A stretch of DNA of 64,000 nucleotides. Origin: Scedosporium boydii (lineage: Eukaryota; Ascomycota; Sordariomycetes; Microascales; Microascaceae). The notes beneath the pieces are model-generated. The model was not told where the DNA came from and made no database searches. It saw only the letters and a list, made by a program, of their open reading frames with translations. Shown here piece by piece: positions 23,830 through 34,546 of this stretch. The stretch spans positions 248,001-312,000 of the forward strand of contig NJFT01000015.1 of the NCBI GenBank assembly GCA_002221725.1. Direction: 5' to 3'. The stretch's first letter is position 1. Every line of letters begins with the position of its first letter. A program made the position numbers and the translations under genes.

Positions 23830-25989
23830 TTACTTGCGTCCCATGTAGGAACGGTAGAAGCTCTCCGCCGCATCGTTCTCGGACACGCCCTGCTGGCTGC
23901 CGAGCGTGCCGTTTGCTTTTTGCGCAGCCGTAATCTTGGCCTGCAGCGCGGCGGTATTCGTGTCGATCCACTGCAGTTGCGTGAGATGTCCGTTTAGGAC
24001 ACGGACAATTTGGCTGACCTGTGATGGCGTTAGTTCATACCCTCTTCATGGAGTTATGCCATTTTTTTTCTCTCTCAAACTTACTGGATCTTCCGAACGA
24101 GTGGTCTTGCTCAGTGTAGCCGAAACGTCGTTAATCTCCTTGACCATGGTGGCCAAATCCCTGCTCTTCTCATCTAGGTGCTGCGAGAGCTTCTCCGCCA
24201 ACTTGTAGGTTCGCTCTCGCTCCTGGTCGTGGCCACCAAGTTGATCCCCACCTTGACCGACCTGTTTGGTGATCATCTCGTTCACATCCGCCTCATATCG
24301 GTTAAGCCAGGCTTCGAGCTCGTCTTGCTGGCTCTCCACCGCCATGAGCTGCTTCTCGATTTCGTTGCTGGCGCGCTCCGCCTCGTAGGTGTTAAGGTAG
24401 AGCTTCTGAATCTTTTCACCATTCTCGACGAGGAGGCGATCCCACTCGGCCACCTTGTTCGCTTGGTCCTTGAACTCCTTCTGGTACTTCGAGAGATCCG
24501 AGGCCCAACGCGTGATGATATCGTCCATGCTCTTGTTCTTCAACCTAGGAAGTTGAGATGGGGGCCCAGAGGTAGAGGCACCGAGAGCTGCGGGAGCAGC
24601 AGCAGCAGCAGCAGCAGCAGAAGCTCCCTCTTTTGCGGCGCCATCCGCAGCTGCCGCGGCTGGCTTAGCACCGAAGAGACTGGAGGCAGCAGGAGCAGCG
24701 GCAGCAGGGGCGCTTGCCGGGGTAGCCGCCGTGATTGCGGGTTGGGTGGTAGAGGTTGTTGGTGCAGCGCCAAACAACGACCCGGCCGGTTTGGCCCCAC
24801 CTAATAGACTAGTGCTTGGAGCGGATGTGGCAGGGGTTGTAGACGGAGCAGCCGTCGTGGTCGCAGGCTTGCCAAAGAGACTGCCAGCGGATGGCGCAGC
24901 GGGCGTTGTAGCGGCTGCTCCGGCCTTACCAAATAGGCCTCCGGCAGCTGGGGCTGCCGAGGTCGCATGAGTAGTAGTGGCTGCGGCGGCGGGGGTAGTC
25001 GTCGCTGGCTTTTGGGGAAATAAACCGCCGCCAAAGGCTGGTGTGGTAGAGCTTGCAGGAGCAGCTGTGGACGCCGGCGTAGTTGTGCCGAACAAGCTAG
25101 GAGTTAACGGCGCGGCAGTAGTCGCGGGCTTCTGTCCAAAGAGACTACCTCCGGCTGCGGCAGCTGGCTTAGGCGCAGATGGCTCTGGGGCTTTCCCGAA
25201 GATCGAGGAGGGAGCGGCTGCGGGTGGCTGTTCGGCGGGGGTAGTGGTAGGAGTCTTCGCAGCAGCACCGCCAAACAAGGTCGGTGTCGAAGACGATTGT
25301 GAAGGCTGGGCTCCACCTAGTGACAATGTAGGAGCTCCGGCAGGGGTTGTAGAGGATAGAGAACCGAAAAGAGGCTTGGCCGGGGTTGCCTGGGCGAAAA
25401 GCGAGCCACCGGCGGGGGCGGAAGTGGTAGGAGTCAATGAGCTAGCCGCAGCGCCTGCCTTGCCACCTCCACCAAATAGAGCGCCAGTCGTTCCTGGCGC
25501 CGCGGGAGTAGTTGAACCGCCGCCAAAGATATTGGACGAGGTTGAGGCAGCTCCTGCAGGCTTGCCGAAGAGGGAGGTTCCGGAAGGAGCACCGCCGGCG
25601 CCACCGCCAAAAAGACTGCTTCCGGACTGGCCACTGGTTGTTCCTGTAGTGGATGGAGCGTTTCCAAACAACCCTCCAGCGCCAGAAGACGTCGTAGTCG
25701 TGCCTCCGCCGAAAAGACTGCCTCCCGTCGAGGCGCCAGGCTTGCTAGTCGGGGTCGAGCCGAAGAGGCCGCCGGGCTTAGGGGCTTCGGCGGGTTTTCC
25801 GAAGAGAGATGTGCCAGTTGATGCTGGAGTAGCGGCGCTAGGGGCAGAAGCAGCGCCCAAGGTCCCAAACGAGAAGGTCGGCGTCCCCGTGGCGGCTCCA
25901 AAAAGGGAGCCAGAGGCGGGTGCTGTGGTAGAGGGGGTATCGCTCTTCGACGCAGGGGTCGAGCTGGAAGCTCCGAATTTGAAATCCAT
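23830..25989 (-). CDS. nsp1: Nucleoporin NSP1 (FG-repeat nucleoporin)
   Basis: Two exons (25989-24085, 24018-23830) joined in phase 0 give 697 residues. Nsp1/Nup62 is the central-channel FG nucleoporin that forms the coiled-coil trimer with Nup57 and Nup49 and binds transport receptors. It begins MDFKFGASS and has about 475 residues of S/T/P/A/G-rich sequence with over twenty FG units, mostly SLFG, GLFG or NIFG rather than FxFG. Residues ~476-690 form the charged Nsp1_C coiled coil (KSMDDIITRWASDLSKYQKE, ASNEIEKQLMAVESQQDELE). The tail in exon 2 ends with YRSYMGRK. A (CAG)n tract at 24598-24620 encodes a poly-Ala run before the coiled coil. The frame is open a further 102 codons upstream (to 26295), but that segment lacks FG repeats and I treat it as leader. 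Confidence 0.93.
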
Positions 25990-28900
25990 CGTGTCGACGC
26001 GGAGAAGAGATGGTCTCAAGGGACTTGTTCGGGGTGGAAGTAAGGTTGCTGGGATATGAGATGCTGTCGAGGGTTTGGTTTTCGGCGGAGTCTGGGCTGA
26101 GAGCCAGATAGAATGCCAGTCAACAGCAGTCGCAGAGGCAGGATCTCGAGCTTGGCTGGATTGGGCAGACACCGTGGAGCTTGAGCGGAAATTTCCAGCG
26201 AGCTGGAAACCCGTACGGCTATCTTCGAATATTGACGCTCGTCTTCTCCGATTTGATGATGAAGGTTCTGGATCAGACGACGTTGTGTTTGGCAATCGAC
26301 GTGGGCTTCACCGTGCCTGCGCTCTTGTCAATAAACCTTGAATTTTCTTGCTGGCTTCAGCCACGTCCGTTACTAGGACGCGAGATGCGCGCCTGCCAGC
26401 TGGAACCGTGCGTTCAATTGCCCGCGCCACAGATAGCTCGAATGTGGAGCAGGCGCCACGCCCATGACCTGGCTGCGAGATATCACGTGGAATCCCCATG
26501 AAAATGACGTTGGAGGAGACCCTGCATTGTGTCGGTTCATAATTATGTAATCCGATGCCTAAAGTACCTGCGAGAATTCAATTCAATTCCTTCGTAACTC
26601 TCCGGTCGTCGGTGGTACCATTCCCAAGGACGACCCCACCAAAGCTTCCCTCAATTCCAAGCACTATTATTTTGACATGGGCAATGGGAGCTGACCATTG
26701 GCACGACTAAAACGTCTAGTTCTTCGCAGAGATTGATCTAGCCATAGATAATAACGTAATGCTGTACTCCTCATCGGAGTGGGTGGAAGACACAATTATC
26801 TAATATTACTGTTTGCTCGCAAAGCAGTGGGGCAGCGCGGCATTCCGCATTACCCAAGACATCAATGATATGAGAGTTTTGGTCGCCCACGGGTAGCGCA
26901 CTTCGCTTCGTAGGAAGCAGTTTAGGAAAGGAGACGGTAAACCTGCTTCCCGAGGAAGATTCGTGATCAACGGCCGTAGAAGGCCTCGAACCACGTCCAA
27001 AGACAGGTCTATAGAGAGGGAACTCCGGCCAGATTATGAGGGAAATGCGGTATTCACCCGGGCATGTTGCCATTTCAAATCTGACATAATTACTACTGAG
27101 ATATTTTTCTGGCTCTCGGGCAACCTGCCGTTTCGTGTCGGAACCCCCACCATCAAAGCTCCCCGCTCCCATATGGGAAAGTAACCCCACCAGAGCTAAG
27201 GATGGGGGAGGATGGGGGCTACCTGCAGGCGGTCTCCCAGACGCAAGGGAACTGGCGTGGGGCCTGGCCAAGTGGTCAATGGAATGAGGAGCTTAGTCGA
27301 ATTTGACTAACACTGAGGACTCAACAAGCGTGTGCTGAATCAAGCACAACGTGGAGCTCACATCTCTAGTGTAGTGTCATCGAAAACCTTTTTTCGCCTC
27401 CCTCGTCTCGAAATCAATCATCGTCTTTAGCAGTTTAGCAGTTCCACTGTTTCTCCCGTCCGGGTAATCCAGCCCGGATCTCCTTGGGTGGAAATGTTCC
27501 CCCAGCGGGAGAATTACCCGGACTTCCGCAAGCGTAGTGTAAGTGGATGTCGAAGGAGTGGTGGGAACTAGGTTGAGATTGGGGGGAGAAGGAAGGGAAG
27601 AGATGGAAAAATATCGCAAATCGGATGTTCCTTGGTCGGTTGCGTTTTAGTTGGATAGTACCGACAGACTCGCCGCGGACAAATAGACCGGTTACGAAAC
27701 ATCACGGTTCTAACGAGAGGGGTTTGAATCTACGAAGCAAGGAGTGGCAGGGCCAGGCCATGGCTTGGAAGGTGTGTATTGGCTAAGACGGAACTCGTCC
27801 ATCCAATGGGAGGTTCCGGAGGGGAGGGGTGATACTTTCTGGGGGCTATGCAGTATCTAGCGGTGCGGGAGAGTTTCTGCTTGAATGACAGAGTGAGATC
27901 TAGGGAGAAAATTGTAATCGCCAGCAATCAAGTCGGCTCCGGTAGCCACGGGTGCTAGTCAACTGGCCTTGTTTGCGCGGTGATGTCAGAGATAATTAAG
28001 CTGCAAACATGGCAGCCAGCAGCAGATGCCAGCAACGGTGTGGCTTCATGTTGGACCTTGAGAGGAGCTTGGGTATACAGGTAATCCATGAGTAATAGTC
28101 TTCGCTGACGGGACGGACAGACACAGGCGAAGCTAATATGAACCTAGCATGAAGAGCATGATACACATCGGCAAAGATGCGAGGTGTCCCTGTCCCTCTC
28201 AAGGATTGGGGTTTGAGAAGCTGTTTTGGGTCTGGAGCCTGCGCCGACGACACGGCAGCTACCTGGGGTAACTGGGTCGTTTTGTGCGTCATCGAAAAGT
28301 CTCATCGAACGGGACCAAGACAACGCTGAATAGGCACAACACAACTTGACGCTTTATCATTTACTAAGGTACACCAAACGGATCGTAGGAGCAATCAGAC
28401 GACAGAAGAGAAACCGTGCAGGCTTCAAGATTGTTTGTTTCCTGCCGCTGGGTGTCTCTGGGCTGTCGTTGCCCGGATTTGTCAGTGTAGTGTGCCGGCA
28501 GGGAGCTGTGGTTAAGCTCAACTGTGATCTGGCTTGGGGTTGGAGAGGTACCAAAAATGGATTGATCAGTGTAGAACTTGTAGTGAAGAGTAGCGCAGAG
28601 TATATCGATGTACAAGTCGAGTAGCTGGATATCGCACGGGGCTCTAACGACTGACAGAGCAATTGAGGCCAGCAAACGCATCGCTGACCAAGGTGCAACA
28701 TCATACAATTGCCAGACATTCAGAAGGTGCAATCCCGGAAGCTTGAAGCTGAGGCTCGCCTGAGTAAGCCTCCCCCGCAACCGGTCCGGACAAGCAGGTG
28801 AAATTGGTGACTCGAGGGGTAAAAAAAAAAAATATCCGCTTTTAAATCGCCCTGGGTGAATGGCTCCTTCTCGAACTTCCTCCCCAACCTTATCTTCCTT

Positions 28901-29123
28901 TCCTTTCCTCCCAACAGAGTATTTGAACTGTAACCTGATTGTGGTTGATCTTCTTCGCCTTTTCCAAACCGTTCTCATCCCACGATATTCCTACTTGACC
29001 AGCTCTCTTCCACCTCATCATCTTTCATAGCATACATCTTATTGCCCTTCCTTCTAGTCCGCTGGCCGCACTCGCCTTTCTCACCCGAGAAATTCAATTC
29101 CACGTTCCTAATAAACCTTCACC
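25990..29123. other. 3.1-kb divergent spacer between NSP1 and 6PGDH genes
   Basis: Holds the NSP1 and 6-phosphogluconate dehydrogenase promoters. About 200 bp before 29124 is pyrimidine-rich leader. Open frames such as 26771-27271 and 28364-28978 (both minus) have no recognisable domain or good start context. No tRNA, repeat array or transposon relic is evident. Confidence 0.5.
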
Positions 29124-31224
29124 ATGTCTGGCGCTGTGTAAGTCATCGCACCCTCGTTGAATTGCTTCCTGTTGTGATGGGCGACGACAGCTCGACAATG
29201 GGAAAATTTACCCCGCCATCCCCTCCCTTGCTCCACCCCCGCCCAGCTTTGACGTCTGCTCCTTGATGTTACAGTGGAAACCTCCCAAAGAAGCTCTTCT
29301 CGAATAGCAGCTGCTCCCATGTGCTCAATTCGAGTAGAGACTTTGATCGCGCTCTCCTGTCCTTTTCCTTTGGGTGAACTGAAGTTCAGAATCGAGGCTT
29401 CGTCCTCTTGCCTAACTCCACATACCTAATTAATTATGCTACCCTCGATCCCAGAGCTCGACTCGCCAACTTGAACTCTCAAGTGAGCAGTCGCGCAAGG
29501 CAGTCTCCCCCCGATTCGCGAAACACCGCATCAACTAGTGGACCTATCAATGCTGACTCTTTGGAAAGCGCTGATCTCGGCCTTATTGGCCTTGCCGTCA
29601 TGTAAGTGAACTTCCTTTTGGAATTCTATAATTCTATCCCCGGTCGCCGCCGCCCAAAGGCTGGTCGCGACACTTGCTTTTCGCCAGCTTTAAGCTCTAA
29701 CACCTTATGTATAGGGGTCAGAACTTGATTCTGAACATGGCCGACCATGGCTTCACCATCTGCGCCTTCAACCGAACCATCTCCAAGGTCGACCGCTTCC
29801 TCGCGAACGAGGCCAAGGGCAAGCCCATTGTCGGCGCCCACTCCTCCGAGGAGTTCATCTCCAAGCTCAAGAAGCCCCGCCGAGTCATGCTTCTCGTCCA
29901 GGCCGGAAAGGCTGTTGACGACTGGATTGAGAGCCTTCTCCCTCTCCTTGAGCGCGGTGACATTATCATTGATGGCGGTAACTCTCACTTCCCCGACTCC
30001 AACCGCAGGACAAGATACCTTGCTGCCAAGGGCATCCGCTTCGTCGGCTCTGGTGTCTCCGGTGGTGAGGAGGGTGCTCGATATGGCCCCTCTCTCATGC
30101 CTGGTGGCAACGAGGAGGCGTGGCCCTTCATCAAGGACATCTTCCAGTCCATCGCCGCCAAGAGCGACGGTGAGCCCTGCTGCGAGTGGGTCGGTGATGA
30201 GGGTGCTGGTCACTACGTCAAGATGGTCCACAATGGTATTGAGTACGGCGACATGCAGCTAATCTGCGAGGTGGGTCTTTCCTCCAAGCCTTGTGTCTCA
30301 TTCCTTGTTTTGTTCTCGGCCAGAATGTGTACTGATTTCCGTCCATAGGCCTACGACATCATGAAGCGCGGTCTCGGCATGACCTCCAAGGAGATTGGAG
30401 ATACCTTCGCCAAGTGGAACAAGGGTGTTCTCGACTCGTTCCTCATTGAGATTACGCGGGATATCATGTACTTCAACGACGAGGATGGTACTTCTCTCGT
30501 CGAGAAGATTCTTGACAAGGCCGGCCAGAAGGGTACTGGCAAGTGGACCTCCGTCAACGCTCTTGACCTCGGCATGCCCGTCACTCTCATTGCCGAGGCC
30601 GTCCTTGCCCGTTGCTTGTCTGCCATCAAGGACGAGCGTACCGTCGCCTCTACCAAGCTCGAGTACGTTGGCCGCGTAAACACCTTCGAGGGCAACAGGG
30701 AGCAGTTCATCGAGGATCTCGAGCAGGCTCTCTACGCCTCCAAGATCATCTCCTATGCTCAGGGCTTCATGCTCATGCAGGAAGCCGCCAAGGAGTACGG
30801 ATGGAAGCTCAACAAGCCCTCCATCGCTCTCATGTGGCGTGGTGGCTGCATTATTCGCTCTGTCTTCCTCAAGGACATCACTGCTGCCTACCGCAAGAAC
30901 CCCGACCTCCAGAACCTCCTCTTCGACGATTTCTTCAACAAGGCCATCCACACTGCCCAGCCCGGCTGGCGAGACGTCGTTGCCAAGGCTGCTCTCCTTG
31001 GTATCCCCACCCCTGCCTTCTCTACCGCGCTCTCCTGGTTCGACGGCTACAGGACGAAGGATCTCCCCGCCAATCTTCTCCAGGCCCAGCGTGACTACTT
31101 CGGTGCCCACACCTTCCGCGTCAAGCCCGAGGCTGCCAACGCCAAGTACCCCGCCGGCCAGGACATCCACGTCAATTGGACCGGCCGTGGTGGCAATGTC
31201 TCCGCCTCCACTTATCAGGCGTAA
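29124..31224 (+). CDS. gnd1: 6-phosphogluconate dehydrogenase, decarboxylating
   Basis: Four exons (29124-29137, 29569-29601, 29715-30270, 30349-31224) give 492 residues, the family norm. The enzyme oxidatively decarboxylates 6-phosphogluconate to ribulose 5-phosphate with NADP+, in the cytosolic pentose phosphate pathway. Seen: dinucleotide motif [11 protein letters not shown] split by intron 2, AFNRT for NADP phosphate recognition, the family signature [36 protein letters not shown], catalytic Lys185 and Glu192 in [14 protein letters not shown], and C-terminal [14 protein letters not shown] [11 protein letters not shown]. The first two exons are tiny (14 and 33 nt) and separated by 431 nt. 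I chose the acceptor at 29568 (branch TGCTGAC, AAAG) because it gives MSGAVADLGLIG. An alternative at 29537 (ACTAG) would insert about ten residues in the same frame. Confidence 0.95.
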
Positions 31225-31961
31225 ATGGATCGTCCCTAGCATATTGCAGTCAATGGCATAAATTGAAGGCAAGGAGGCATATCTCGCCTCACGCCTTCAC
31301 GCATTGTCTCTAAGCTCTAAATGGGGAAAGGGAAAAAAAAAGGATGATTTTTCAGGCAGCCCGAAGGGGCGGGCGGGAAACGGATCCACACTGGATCGCC
31401 CTCTCCTCCCTCTTTCAAATGCTGGTCGAGAGGGGTCGTTGCTGGGAAGAAGTAAACAGAGGAACAACGGACCACATAAATTGCATGATGGGCCCTGGAA
31501 AGAAACAACATACATTATTTTCTTTTGTCAATGGGATGTGGGATTGGGTAATGTTGGTATCTTCACTTGCGCGTGAGGAGTTGCGTTTGATAGGTACTGC
31601 CAAATTAAGCTTGCGAGAGATGAGAGAAAAGAAAAACAGTTCCATCTATATTTTTCATGCTGGGACCAAAAAAGTGAACTAGAAGCCTTTTCTTTTCGTC
31701 TCTACGCTATCACTTTTAGCTTTTTTCATCAACTCGTGTCCCCGTCCCTAGGATTCCAAGCACCGTTTCCTCCCTAAGAATATCTCGGAGCCATTTTTTC
31801 CCCACTTCGAAGAATAGGTGTCGAGGGAAAAAGACGTAACTAATAATGCGTAAGACTACTACCGCTGCTCTACTACATATCGTTCACCGCTTGCCTTCTT
31901 AGCCCTGTTATCCCTCCTTCGTTGTATGTTGAGAATCGACAGAAAATCATTTTTACCGCGC
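31225..31961. other. Convergent spacer between 6PGDH and eIF2 gamma genes
   Basis: 737 bp of presumed 3' UTRs with short A-rich and T-rich runs. Nothing else seen. Confidence 0.55.
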
Positions 31962-33663
31962 TTAGGAAGTAGTCGGCTCGAGAGTGACGCCACTAAGAGT
32001 AAAAAGTTAGAATAGCTCATCCGAAAATTGAAATCCGGCTTGGAAAGATAAGGGAGAGCGATAAATAGAAATACTTACGCAACAATGGTGGCCCATCCGA
32101 TCAACCGCCAATGCTTCTCGATACGACGGGAAAGAGCAACCTTCTCGCCAATGTTGGTGCAAGCAGGGGTCGTGAGGACGAGCTTAGCAGCGTCGTTCTT
32201 GTGGGCGGAGACCTTGGCACCGGTGGAAGTAGAACCGATGTTGACCATGATGACCTCGTTCTTCGACAGCTTGGCGACCTTGGCCTGCTTTCCGTCGGCG
32301 GTTCGGACACCGAGGAGGCGGCGGAGGAGGTAGAAGTTGATTTCGATCTCGCTGTAGATCTCGGGGAGGCGGCCCTTGAGGCCGAGGACGTGACCGACGA
32401 GACGGTCGGCTCGGCAGAGGGTAGGATCGATACGCGTACCGACGCCGATGAGACCTCCGGGGACGGCGTACTTGAGATCGTTGGCTTCGGAGTTGAGGGA
32501 CACGATGCGGCTGAAGATGGGCTTGCACTGGAGGGCGCCCTTCTCGTCGCGGGTGACGATACCGGGGCGGATCTCGATCTCGTCGCCGAGCTTGAGGACA
32601 CCGTGGAGGATGCTGCCACCGGCGACGCCGCCCTTGAGCTCGTGGATCTCGGCACCGGGCTTGTTGACGTCGAAGGATCGGATGACGATCATGTAAGGGT
32701 CAAGGGTGAAGTCTCGAGGGGGGATGGGGATGGTGTTGACGATGGAGTCGAGAACGGAGTCGATGTTGAACTTGAGCTGGGCAGAAATGGGGATGATGGG
32801 CGACTTGCCGGCTACTGTACCCCTAATGAACTTGAGGATTGACTGGTAGTGTTGCTCAGCAGCCTCTTGTCGCATCAGGTCCACCTTGTTCTGCAGAATG
32901 ATGATCTTGTCCAGCTTCATAATTTCGATGGCAGCCAAGTGCTCGGAGGTTTGGGGCTGGGGGCAGGATTCGTTTCCTGCTATGAGAAGGAGGGCGGCGT
33001 CCATGACCGCGGCTCCTGACAACATGGTGCTCATGAGAATATCGTGACCGGGGCAGTCAACGAAGCTGGATGATTTCGGTCAGCTTTAAAAAGAAAAAGA
33101 AAAAAATTATCGATCCAGCGTCCTTGGGTGCCAACAACTTACGATACATGGCGCAACAGCCTGTAGGTTCCTCCGCATCCCTCCCGCTCGCAAGGAGGAT
33201 CAACCTCCTTGTCACTCTTGTAGCTCCTGTAGCACGTAGGCCTGGGGCAAGCCTTGTTGTCGCACTGGTAAATCTTCGCATTGGCATAACCAAGCTTGAT
33301 GGTAATGTTCCGGATCAGCTCGTTCTTGAAACGAACGGTCTGCACGCCGGAGATGGCCTTGACGACGGTGGACTTTCCGTGAGCGACGTGGCCGATGGTA
33401 CCAATGTTTATGGTCGCTTGCCTGGCGATAATCTCTGGGGTCAAGGGCGTGAGGGTGTTGACGTCGAGATCCTTGGGATCCGTCTGGGGAGGTAGAGGCG
33501 GTCTCTGGATGGTGGGGTCGGTAGACGTCATGGGATTCGACGATTTCTTGAGGGCGGGCTTAAGAGGCTTCTCAGGAGCAGCGCCGGCGCCGGCCTCGTC
33601 GACCGATTCCGCGTCGGAATCAGACTCGATTTCGGGGTCGTATTTGTCGCCGTTGGCCGACAT
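31962..33663 (-). CDS. gcd11: Translation initiation factor eIF2 gamma subunit
   Basis: Three exons (33663-33143, 33065-32079, 31992-31962) join in frame to 512 residues. eIF2 gamma is the GTPase subunit that binds Met-tRNAi and delivers it to the 40S subunit. Motifs: G1 GHVAHGKST (91-99), a zinc-knuckle insertion with C134, C139, C144, C158 and C163 ([14 protein letters not shown]), G3 DCPGHD, G4 NKVDL, and the long [17 protein letters not shown] region. The beta-barrel domains contain [15 protein letters not shown] and [18 protein letters not shown]. The N-terminal ~70 residues are acidic and low complexity. The last exon is only 31 nt and encodes GVTLEPTTS. Start: the first true ATG of the frame, at 33661-33663. 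Confidence 0.95.
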
Positions 33664-34546
33664 TGTGGGCTTCACTTGCTGCGGGAATGTGCGGATGGCG
33701 GGGCAATTTTTTGGTGATTGTGAGGGCTTCGTGGGTCGGATTTCAGGCTCTGCGGCTTTCGCTGGGTTAATGGATGTCCCTATTTAATTTTGTTTGAGAG
33801 GAGATGGGGATGCAATTAAGTGATGCGTTCGTCTACGAGGAGAAGAAGACAAACTAACCTCAAGTCACCGAAGAAATAGCGATTTTATTCGGGAGGATAG
33901 AAATGGTAATAGAATCTGGGGTCGCGAAGTTGAATGAGTCTTTCCTATCAAAGATTCCCTCAGTGCTTAGTGGCGATGAACGTGGGGCACTAAAACCAAA
34001 ATCTTTCCTCCGGCGGTGCTGTGGGCACGTGACTTTCTTCCCTTGACGCGGGATTGAAGAGCGACCAACATTTGATCAACCTCCAGGACTAAAGACCAAG
34101 CAGCGAACCTCAGGTTTAGAATGCTGCCCCTAGAATCTAGCCCATATCTTCTCATTTTGGCACCTTCTCACTTTGGCCGCGGAAAGCAGTTAGACCCGAT
34201 TAATTCCGGGGCGCGGCTTGGCTACTACTACCGCTATGGGCACCTAACCGGTGGCTTCAAGATGCTGGTCCATGCCTGTTTGCTAACAAGCCGGCCATAT
34301 GGACGATCGACCAGGAGACGAGACTTGTTGCTGCTGATCCGTAAATTTTGGTATTAATCGTGCGCTATATGCAGTAGCAAGCAAAGAATATGCCCGAGGT
34401 CGTGTCTTATTCAACGCCAAAGTAAAGACCCGAAAAACTCCCATATTGCTGATCCTCTGACCGAACTGAATGAACATTGATGCTGTGAAAGGAGGTCATG
34501 AAACCCTGTGCTGTATCCAATATCCAAAATATCCAACGCCTCCTCC
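33664..34546. other. Spacer between eIF2 gamma and LAA2-like genes
   Basis: 883 bp holding the eIF2 gamma promoter and the 3' UTR of the LAA2-like gene. No other gene recognised. Confidence 0.5.

Noticed and set aside
24977..26059. 360-codon plus-strand frame opposite NSP1 repeats, considered as a gene
   Set aside because: Its repeats (PPPKR, AGVV) are the reverse translation of SLFG-type repeats. No plausible start context or independent domain.
25990..26295. 102-codon in-frame upstream extension of NSP1
   Set aside because: It lacks FG repeats and resembles leader sequence. MDFKFG at 25989 is the family-like start.
26985..27005. B-box-like TCGAACC reverse complements (also near 22214, 43914 and 58190) as further tRNA genes
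   Set aside because: No acceptor-stem pairing or A box at the required distance.
28364..28978. 204-codon minus-strand frame upstream of 6PGDH
   Set aside because: No recognisable domain and it overlaps the pyrimidine-rich promoter/leader of a strong gene.
30298..31272. 324-codon minus-strand frame opposite 6PGDH exon 4
   Set aside because: It mirrors a highly biased (C/G-ending) codon pattern of the real gene. The translation is L/V/G/E-rich with no domain.
32111..32842. 243-codon plus-strand frame opposite eIF2 gamma
   Set aside because: Antisense shadow of a conserved GTPase with strong codon bias; D/E/G/V-rich composition and no domain.
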